Below are positions 14,954 through 19,811 of a stretch of DNA of 19,811 bases, in pieces. How positions within the stretch are numbered: position 1 is the stretch's first letter; every line of letters begins with the position of its first letter. Position numbers and translations under genes: made by a program. Under the pieces are notes generated by a model. It was not told the DNA's origin. It saw nothing but the letters and a program-made list of their open reading frames with translations, and searched no databases. Source of the DNA: an uncultured Prevotella sp. (GTDB lineage Bacteria; Bacteroidota; Bacteroidia; Bacteroidales; Bacteroidaceae); NCBI GenBank assembly GCA_937874345.1, contig CALNBT010000157.1, positions 1 through 19,811 of the forward strand, read 5' to 3'.

Positions 14954-15196
14954 ATGGACAAAAGAAATTTAGCATTTGACAAAGTCAACTTTATTCTGTT
15001 GGCAGTGGGATTGGCGGTCGTCGTATTCGGCCTGATCCTGATGAGTGGCAGTGGTTCAACTGAGACCACTTATAATCCGGATATCTTCAGCGTTCGACGC
15101 ATCAAGGTTGCCCCTGTGGTGTGTTTCATCGGATTCATTTCAATCATTTATGCTATCATTCGCAAACCCCAAGACAAGGAAAGTAAAGAAGCATGA
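14954..15196 (+). CDS. DUF3098 small membrane protein
   Basis: An 80-residue protein with two transmembrane helices (about residues 12-31 and 52-71) separated by a short loop containing the family signature NPDIFSVRRIKVAPVV. DUF3098 is known in Bacteroidetes next to ftsX and uppP; its function is not established, though an envelope or division role is a reasonable inference. I chose the ATG at 14954 (MDKRNLAFDK) over the in-frame ATG at 14933 and the one at 14921, because both lie in the right arm of the upstream hairpin and add residues not typical of the family. Its stop overlaps the uppP start by 4 nt (ATGA), indicating coupled translation. Confidence 0.85.
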   Translation: MDKRNLAFDKVNFILLAVGLAVVVFGLILMSGSGSTETTYNPDIFSVRRIKVAPVVCFIGFISIIYAIIRKPQDKESKEA

Positions 15197-16044
15197 GTTT
15201 TCTCCAAACCATCATTCTGGCAATCGTTGAAGGGTTGACAGAATTTCTGCCTGTTTCGTCAACAGGACACATGATTATTACGCGCGATTTGATGGGTATG
15301 AAACCAGACGATCCGTTTATCAATGCTTTTATCGTCATCATCCAATTTGGCGCTATCCTCTCGGTTGTAGCCCTTTATTGGAGGCGTTTTTTCCGTTTGA
15401 ACCATCATCCGGCACCCGAAGGAAGCAGTGCTGTAAAGGCATTTATCTTTAAATGGGATTTCTACTGGAAACTATTGGTTGCCTTTATTCCCGCTGCCGT
15501 GATCGGACTTTTAGCCAATAAGTTGATTGATCAGTTGCTGGGAAGCGTGATGGTGGTGGCTGTGATGTTGGTTCTGGGGGGCATTTTCATGCTGTTCTGT
15601 GACCAAATTTTCAACCATGGCAAAGAAAGCACCCAGGTAACCGAGAAGAAAGCTTTTAAGATTGGCTTGTTCCAATGTATCGCCATGATACCAGGCGTAT
15701 CACGTTCCATGGCTACCATCGTAGGGGGTATGGCCCAAGGACTGACTCGTAAGCGTGCGGCCGAGTTCTCGTTCTTTTTGGCAGTACCAACGATGTTTGC
15801 AGCAACATGTCTGGATTTGCTAAAACTTGTTACCCATGGCGGCATTGCTGCATTGGCATCTCAAGTGCCCACTTTGTTGTTGGGTAGTGGAGTGGCGTTC
15901 ATTGTTGCATTGTTGGCCATGAAATGGTTTGTTGCATTCCTCACAAAATATGGTTTCAAGGCGTTTGGCGTGTATCGTATTGTAGTTGGAGGGCTCATTC
16001 TGGTGTGGCTGTTGATGGGACATAACTTGGCAATGGTTGGTTAA
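15193..16044 (+). CDS. uppP: undecaprenyl-diphosphatase UppP (BacA)
   Basis: A 283-residue integral membrane phosphatase that converts undecaprenyl diphosphate to the monophosphate, recycling the lipid carrier for peptidoglycan and surface glycans. The two signature segments are present: EGLTEFLPVSSTGHMIIT near residues 13-30 and PGVSRSMATIVGG near 169-181, with catalytic Glu, His and Arg positions intact. About eight hydrophobic helices are visible. Normal length. It overlaps DUF3098 by 4 nt and abuts truB with no gap. Confidence 0.97.
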   Translation: MSFLQTIILAIVEGLTEFLPVSSTGHMIITRDLMGMKPDDPFINAFIVIIQFGAILSVVALYWRRFFRLNHHPAPEGSSAVKAFIFKWDFYWKLLVAFIPAAVIGLLANKLIDQLLGSVMVVAVMLVLGGIFMLFCDQIFNHGKESTQVTEKKAFKIGLFQCIAMIPGVSRSMATIVGGMAQGLTRKRAAEFSFFLAVPTMFAATCLDLLKLVTHGGIAALASQVPTLLLGSGVAFIVALLAMKWFVAFLTKYGFKAFGVYRIVVGGLILVWLLMGHNLAMVG

Positions 16045-16755
16045 ATGGATTTTAATTCAGGAGAAATTTTTTCCATTGACAAACCCTATGGAATGACCAG
16101 CTTCGGGGCTCTGGCCCGCGTTCGTTATCTCATTTCACGTCGATTGGGCATCAAAAGAGTAAAAATAGGCCATGCAGGAACTTTAGATCCGTTGGCAACA
16201 GGTGTGCTGGTGCTGTGTACCGGAAAAACAACAAAGCAAATTGAACAGTTGCAGACCCATACAAAGGAATATACTTGTACCATACAATTGGGAGCAACTA
16301 CCGTGAGTTACGACTGCGAGCATCCTGTCAGTGAGACATTTCCCACATCACATATCACCCTCGAGCGCATCAAAGATGAACTGAAACAGTTTGTTGGGGA
16401 TATCCAACAAACACCGCCGACCTACAGTGCCTGTAAGGTTGATGGAAAAAGATCGTATGATTTACGCCGTAAAGGTGCAGATGTCGTGTTGCAACCCAAG
16501 TCGGTTCGCATTGATGACATCGAGATTTTGGCATTCAATCCTGAAACGATGCAGTTGAGTTTACACATCGTTTGTGGTAAGGGAACCTACATCCGGGCGC
16601 TTGCACGCGACTTGGGGCGTGCACTTGACAGCGGAGCTTATCTCATCGCTTTGCGTAGAACGAGGGTGGGAGACTTTAAAGTTGAAGAGAGTATTAACTT
16701 CGACCATTTCAGTGAATGGTTGGATCAGCAAGTAATAGAAGAAAAACAAGCATAA
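16045..16755 (+). CDS. truB: tRNA pseudouridine(55) synthase TruB
   Basis: A 236-residue pseudouridine synthase that modifies U55 of the T loop of tRNAs. The catalytic motif HAGTLDPLATGVL carries Asp48; the KEYTCTIQLGATT and TYSACKVDGKRSYDLRRKG stretches, and GTYIRALARDLG near the C-terminus, are all typical. It is the short form without a large C-terminal PUA domain, as is usual in Bacteroidetes. Its ATG directly follows the uppP TAA, and its own TAA shares one base with the queA ATG. Confidence 0.96.
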   Translation: MDFNSGEIFSIDKPYGMTSFGALARVRYLISRRLGIKRVKIGHAGTLDPLATGVLVLCTGKTTKQIEQLQTHTKEYTCTIQLGATTVSYDCEHPVSETFPTSHITLERIKDELKQFVGDIQQTPPTYSACKVDGKRSYDLRRKGADVVLQPKSVRIDDIEILAFNPETMQLSLHIVCGKGTYIRALARDLGRALDSGAYLIALRRTRVGDFKVEESINFDHFSEWLDQQVIEEKQA

Positions 16756-17921
16756 TGAAATTATCACAATTCAAATTCCATCTGCCGGAAGAACAAATCG
16801 CTTTATACCCTCATAGTATCTATCATGACATAGTCAACGAAAAAGGAGAGACGGTTTCGTTAAGAATGACGCGTCGTGATGAGGCACGCTTGATGGTTTT
16901 GCATCGCAAATCGCAGACCATCGAGATGTTCAAGAAAGACAAAAAGGGCAAACCTATAGAGGGTGAGTTCTTTGAATTTCGTGATGCACTGGACTTTTTT
17001 TCAGAAGGTGACACGTTTATTTTCAATGATACGAAAGTTTTCCCAGCACGTTTATACGGCACGAAGGAAAAGACGGATGCCAAGATAGAGGTGTTTCTCT
17101 TGCGTGAACTCAATGCTGACATGCGCTTGTGGGATGTTCTCGTTGAGCCGGCCCGTAAAATTCGTATTGGAAACAAGTTGTTTTTTGACGAGAGTGGCAC
17201 GATGGTGGCCGAAGTCATAGACAACACTACGAGTCGTGGGCGTACGTTAAGGTTTCTCTATGACTGTCCACACGAGGAGTTTAAGCAAGAGCTTTTTGCA
17301 CTGGGTGAAGCTCCATTGCCACGATATATTATCGATAGAAGAGAGATGGCTCATGCAAATGAACAGGATTTGGAAGACTACCAGACGATCATGGCAACAG
17401 AAGAGGGCGCTGTTACAGCACCGGCAACCGGTCTTCATGTAAGTAGAGAAATGTTGAAACGCATGGAAATCAAGGGTATTCATTATACAACAATTACCCT
17501 GCATTGTGGATTAGGTAGCTTTCATCCGATAGAGGTTGAAGACCTAACGAAGCACAAAATGGATTCTGAACCAATGCGAGTGGGAGTCAAAGCATGTGAC
17601 ATCGTGAACAAAGCAAAGCAGGAGGGTCATCATATCTGTGCCGTTGGAACAAGTGTTATCAAGGCAACCGAAACGGCAGTCGGTACCGATGGGATGCTGA
17701 AAGAGTACGATGGATGGACCAGTAAGTTTATTTTCCCACCTTACGACTTTGGATTGGCCGACTCGATGATGGCCAATTTCTACGATAGCATGTCTCCCTT
17801 GTTGATGGAAACGGCTGCTTTTGGCGGTTACGACCTAGTGATGGAAGCTTATCGTTTGGCAGTTAAGAACGGTTATACGTTTGGAAGCTACGGCGATTCG
17901 ATGTTGATATTGGACGATTGA
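16755..17921 (+). CDS. queA: tRNA preQ1(34) S-adenosylmethionine ribosyltransferase-isomerase QueA
   Basis: A 388-residue enzyme that transfers and isomerises the ribosyl moiety of S-adenosylmethionine onto preQ1 in tRNA, giving epoxyqueuosine. Conserved blocks: MKLSQFKFHLPEEQIAL at the start, TFIFNDTKVFPARLYG, WDVLVEPARKIRIGNKL, TSRGRTLRFLYD, TLHCGLGSFHPIEVEDL and GGYDLVMEAYRLAV. The start at 16755 gives the family N-terminus; an upstream ATG at 16716 lies inside truB and is rejected. It is about 35-40 residues longer than typical QueA because of inserts at about 22-40 and 60-72. The usual APTAGLHF reads APATGLHV. No queuosine partner genes are nearby; the position in this operon is a common Bacteroidetes arrangement. 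Confidence 0.95.
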   Translation: MKLSQFKFHLPEEQIALYPHSIYHDIVNEKGETVSLRMTRRDEARLMVLHRKSQTIEMFKKDKKGKPIEGEFFEFRDALDFFSEGDTFIFNDTKVFPARLYGTKEKTDAKIEVFLLRELNADMRLWDVLVEPARKIRIGNKLFFDESGTMVAEVIDNTTSRGRTLRFLYDCPHEEFKQELFALGEAPLPRYIIDRREMAHANEQDLEDYQTIMATEEGAVTAPATGLHVSREMLKRMEIKGIHYTTITLHCGLGSFHPIEVEDLTKHKMDSEPMRVGVKACDIVNKAKQEGHHICAVGTSVIKATETAVGTDGMLKEYDGWTSKFIFPPYDFGLADSMMANFYDSMSPLLMETAAFGGYDLVMEAYRLAVKNGYTFGSYGDSMLILDD

Positions 17922-17932
17922 TGGTTTGAAGG

Positions 17933-18361
17933 ATGATGCATTCTGTTGAAGGACATTCGGTATTTTTGGGGCTTGGCGCTAATATAGGTGAAAGAAAGCA
18001 AACACTGTTGAAAGCCATCGACTTGATCAACCAAGCGGTTGGACCTGTCGAAAGTCTGTCTTCGTTTTACGAAACGAAGCCTTGGGGCTTTGTTTCCAGT
18101 CACCCGTTTGTCAATGCCTGCATCTGTTGCTGCACTAAACTAGCACCACGTCAGGTGTTGAATGCTACGCAGAAGATCGAAAAGCAATTGGGTAGAACAG
18201 AAAAGTCGGTAGGTAGCGTTTATCATGACCGGGTGATTGACATCGATATCTTACTTTATGATGATATCAAACTGGATGAACCTGATTTGAAAATTCCGCA
18301 TCCGTTGATGTACGATCGTGAATTTGTGATGGAACCTTTGTGCGAAATCATGGAAAAGTAA
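17933..18361 (+). CDS. folK: 2-amino-4-hydroxy-6-hydroxymethyldihydropteridine diphosphokinase
   Basis: A 142-residue HPPK that transfers pyrophosphate from ATP to 6-hydroxymethyl-dihydropterin in folate synthesis. Visible motifs are the N-terminal LGLGANIGER (substrate and strand 1), ETKPWGF and HPFVNACI in the pterin pocket, and DRVIDIDILLY with the Mg-binding D103 and D105, followed by IPHPLMYDREFVMEPL. It is slightly shorter than E. coli HPPK but complete. Two adjacent ATGs (17933, 17936) are possible starts. A run of four cysteines at residues 63-67 is unusual. It begins 11 nt after queA and is the last gene before a strong terminator. Confidence 0.95.
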   Translation: MMHSVEGHSVFLGLGANIGERKQTLLKAIDLINQAVGPVESLSSFYETKPWGFVSSHPFVNACICCCTKLAPRQVLNATQKIEKQLGRTEKSVGSVYHDRVIDIDILLYDDIKLDEPDLKIPHPLMYDREFVMEPLCEIMEK

Positions 18362-18385
18362 CTCTATTAGCAAGCTGATTACAAC

Positions 18386-18429
18386 AAAAAAAACTCCTCA
18401 CTAACATTGCGATAGTGAGGAGTTTTAAT
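18386..18429. terminator. strong bidirectional terminator between folK and rpsO
   Basis: A perfect 14-bp stem, AAAACTCCTCACTA (18390-18403) with TAGTGAGGAGTTTT (18413-18426), has a 9-nt loop. The plus strand continues TTTTAATTT; on the minus strand the stem is followed by eight T (complement of 18393-18386). It can end both the ftsX-folK and rpsO transcripts. Confidence 0.9.
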
Positions 18430-18456
18430 TTCCTTAAGCTTAAAGGGCACGTTGGT

Positions 18457-18726
18457 TTATCGACGCAAACCTAATGTTTTGATAATGGTACGGTAGCGCT
18501 CTACGTCGTTATCATAAAGATAATCGAGCAAGGCACGACGTTTTCCAACCAAAATCGTCAAAGAACGTGCTGTGTTATGATCTTTACGGTTCTTCTTAAG
18601 GTGTTCCGTCAAGTGGGAAATGCGGTATGAGAACAATGCTATCTGGCTCTCAGCTGAACCAGTATCAGAGTTAGACTTTCCGTATTGTCCAAAGATCTCT
18701 TCTTTTTTTGCTTTGTCTAAATACAT
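18457..18726 (-). CDS. rpsO: 30S ribosomal protein S15
   Basis: An 89-residue small-subunit protein that binds the central domain of 16S rRNA early in assembly. The sequence is all-helical with the family signature DTGSAESQIALFSYRISHLTEHLKKNRKDH and the C-terminal RRALLDYLYDND segment; it ends GLRR. Normal length. It is a single gene, divergent from typA, with its own promoter about 45 nt upstream and a shared terminator with folK. S15 represses its own translation in several bacteria, but I saw no specific structure in this short leader. Confidence 0.98.
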   Translation of the reverse strand: MYLDKAKKEEIFGQYGKSNSDTGSAESQIALFSYRISHLTEHLKKNRKDHNTARSLTILVGKRRALLDYLYDNDVERYRTIIKTLGLRR

Positions 18727-18770
18727 AGCTGTCGTTAATAATTAAATATATTTATGCAATAATGCGAGTG

Positions 18771-18803
18771 CAAAGTTAGCACTTTTAATTGAATATTGCA
18801 CAA
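18771..18803 (-). promoter_or_regulatory. promoter of rpsO
   Basis: The minus strand carries TAACTTTG (18778-18771), an exact TAnnTTTG match, with TTG at 18803-18801, 22 nt upstream. The predicted start near 18765 leaves a leader of about 38 nt. Confidence 0.65.
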
Positions 18804-18999
18804 TGAGTTAAACATTATTTCGAGCTTTCAAGGCAAAAAAGATAAAAAAATGCATCATGAGGGTTCTTTTGGAGGGACGAATCTTGATTTTTGAGGATAG
18901 ATAGCGTATAGTTGAGGAATAATTTTCCGTGATTTGAATAATCGAAGACCTTGTCATTAAATATTGGATAATGTATGATGTTGTCTGAATTAAAATGAG

Positions 19000-19007
19000 T
19001 AATTTTG
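19000..19007 (+). promoter_or_regulatory. putative -7 element (TAATTTTG) for typA
   Basis: TAATTTTG matches TAnnTTTG exactly. A TTG at 18981-18983 lies 16 nt upstream, slightly short of the usual spacing. If used, transcription starts near 19014, leaving about 240 nt of leader before the typA ATG. Between this element and the rpsO promoter (18804-18980) I see nothing recognisable. Confidence 0.5.
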
Positions 19008-19013
19008 CAGACA

Positions 19014-19254
19014 ATAATAAAATAAGGTGTTGAAATTCTCTTCACATAACGTGACAAGAAAGAAACAGGAGCACAGCCTACAGGGCTTAGAAATGAACAA
19101 GTAATGGGTTTCCCACCCGAAATCTCAAAGAAGTAATCCATTTTGGCTAGCTACCATTCACGAAAGGTTTGGACATGGCTGGCAGTTACCTTTCAAACTC
19201 CCATTGACCCTTATCTGTATGCATACATGCGAATTTTAAATAAGGTTAAGAAAG
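19014..19254 (+). other. long structured leader or small RNA upstream of typA
   Basis: No credible gene lies here. Complementary segments suggest structure: TCAC/GTGA (19042-19045 / 19051-19054), AGCC/GGCT (19075-19078 / 19084-19087), GGGT/ACCC (19106-19109 / 19115-19118), and GAAAGGT/ACCTTTC (19162-19168 / 19188-19194). Long-range ATAAGG (19022-19027) with CCTTAT (19209-19214) and TTGAAA (19030-19035) with TTTCAA (19191-19196) would close a domain of about 193 nt. The last pairing shares bases 19191-19194 with the GAAAGGT hairpin. No T-run terminator precedes typA. It could be a cis-regulatory leader or a processed ncRNA. Confidence 0.4.
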
Positions 19255-19811
19255 ATGCAAGACATTAGAAATATTGCAATTATCGCTCACGTCGATCATG
19301 GTAAAACCACTTTGGTAGATAAGATGATGTTGGCGGGAAATTTGTTCCGTGAAGGACAGGATAACAGTGGACAGGTATTGGATGCAAATGATTTGGAACG
19401 TGAAAGAGGTATTACTATCTTGTCCAAAAACGTTTCAATCAATTGGAAAGGAACGAAAATCAATATTATTGATACCCCGGGTCACTCCGATTTCGGTGGC
19501 GAGGTAGAACGCGTATTGAACATGGCTGACGGATGTATTCTGTTGGTCGATGCTTTTGAAGGCCCCATGCCACAGACCCGTTTTGTGCTCCAAAAGGCGC
19601 TACAGATCGGTTTGAAGCCTATTGTTGTTGTCAACAAGGTTGACAAACCCAATTGTCGTCCTGAAGAAGTTTATGAGATGGTGTTCGATTTGATGTTCTC
19701 TTTGAATGCCACAGAAGACCAGTTGGATTTCCCTGTTGTATATGGTTCGGCCAAAAATGGCTGGATGGCAGAAGACTGGAAGACCCCAACTGATAATATT
19801 GAATATCTGCT
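19255..19811 (+). CDS. typA: translational GTPase TypA/BipA, partial at right edge
   Basis: The N-terminal 185 residues of a ribosome-associated translational GTPase involved in stress adaptation and 50S assembly. All G motifs are visible: AHVDHGKTT (G1), RERGITI (G2), DTPGHSDFGGEVER (G3) and NKVDKP (G4). The stretch GQVLDANDLERERGITILSKNVSI distinguishes TypA from EF-G and LepA. The start is the ATG at 19255 (MQDIRNIAIIAHVDHG). The rest of the G domain and the later domains lie beyond the window. It is divergent from rpsO, a common arrangement in Bacteroidetes. Confidence 0.95.
   Translation, partial: MQDIRNIAIIAHVDHGKTTLVDKMMLAGNLFREGQDNSGQVLDANDLERERGITILSKNVSINWKGTKINIIDTPGHSDFGGEVERVLNMADGCILLVDAFEGPMPQTRFVLQKALQIGLKPIVVVNKVDKPNCRPEEVYEMVFDLMFSLNATEDQLDFPVVYGSAKNGWMAEDWKTPTDNIEYL

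Noticed and set aside
16716..16754. Upstream ATG for queA giving 13 extra residues
   Set aside because: It lies inside truB, and the family N-terminus MKLSQFKF begins exactly at 16755.
18815..19141. Minus-strand open frame of 108 codons between rpsO and typA
   Set aside because: It runs through the typA -7 element and the structured leader, has no recognisable domain, and its codon use and composition (many Phe, Ile, Asn, Ser) look like AT-rich non-coding sequence.
19216..19227. TGTATGCATACA palindrome before typA
   Set aside because: A 12-bp palindrome in AT-rich sequence is not rare; no second copy or clear role seen, though it lies in the long leader noted above.

Overview
The window looks like a chromosomal segment of a Bacteroidales bacterium, most likely a Prevotella-type genome. 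The evidence is the moderate GC content, the absence of clear Shine-Dalgarno sequences, promoter elements of the Bacteroidetes type (TAnnTTTG at about -7), and marker gene sets: DUF1599 next to a MauE/DoxX-like membrane protein, the run ftsX-DUF3098-uppP-truB-queA-folK, and rpsO divergent from typA. No tRNA, rRNA, insertion sequence, prophage or CRISPR array is visible.

Layout. (1) 1-1389, minus strand: a small lipoprotein, a DUF1599 protein built from two internal repeats, and the start of a CGCFG-type DoxX/MauE membrane protein that runs off the left edge, probably one transcript. (2) 1484-2905, plus: cca, a tRNA nucleotidyltransferase with an HD domain, with a promoter divergent from the lipoprotein. 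(3) 3184-5698, plus: an operon for pyridoxal 5'-phosphate (PLP) synthesis. Its first gene fuses a degenerate ThiD-type kinase domain to an AraC-type DNA-binding domain and overlaps pdxS by 8 nt; pdxT follows. An inverted repeat brackets the promoter. I read this as a candidate self-regulating vitamin B6 switch. A strong hairpin terminator lies between pdxT and the convergent operon. (4) 12442-5759, minus: a tripartite RND efflux operon (membrane-fusion lipoprotein, inner-membrane pump, outer-membrane factor lipoprotein) that ends with an unusual LpxA-like acyltransferase. (5) 12443-12997: a long non-coding stretch holding an 11-bp inverted repeat at the efflux promoter and a 17-bp palindrome. 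(6) 13777-12998, minus: a radical SAM protein. (7) 13999-18361, plus: ftsX, DUF3098, uppP, truB, queA and folK, tightly packed (4-nt overlap, 0-nt gap, 1-nt overlap, 11-nt gap) and closed by a strong bidirectional terminator. (8) 18726-18457, minus: rpsO. (9) 19255 to the right edge, plus: typA, preceded by an unusually long leader of about 240 nt with possible mutually exclusive RNA helices.

The genes are mostly housekeeping: tRNA maturation and modification (cca, truB, queA), ribosome and translation (rpsO, typA), envelope and division (ftsX, uppP, lpxA-like), cofactors (pdxST, folK), plus one drug or metabolite efflux system. The most interesting item is the ThiD-AraC fusion at the head of the pdxST operon together with its putative operator. 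The typA leader and the efflux-linked LpxA-like protein come next.
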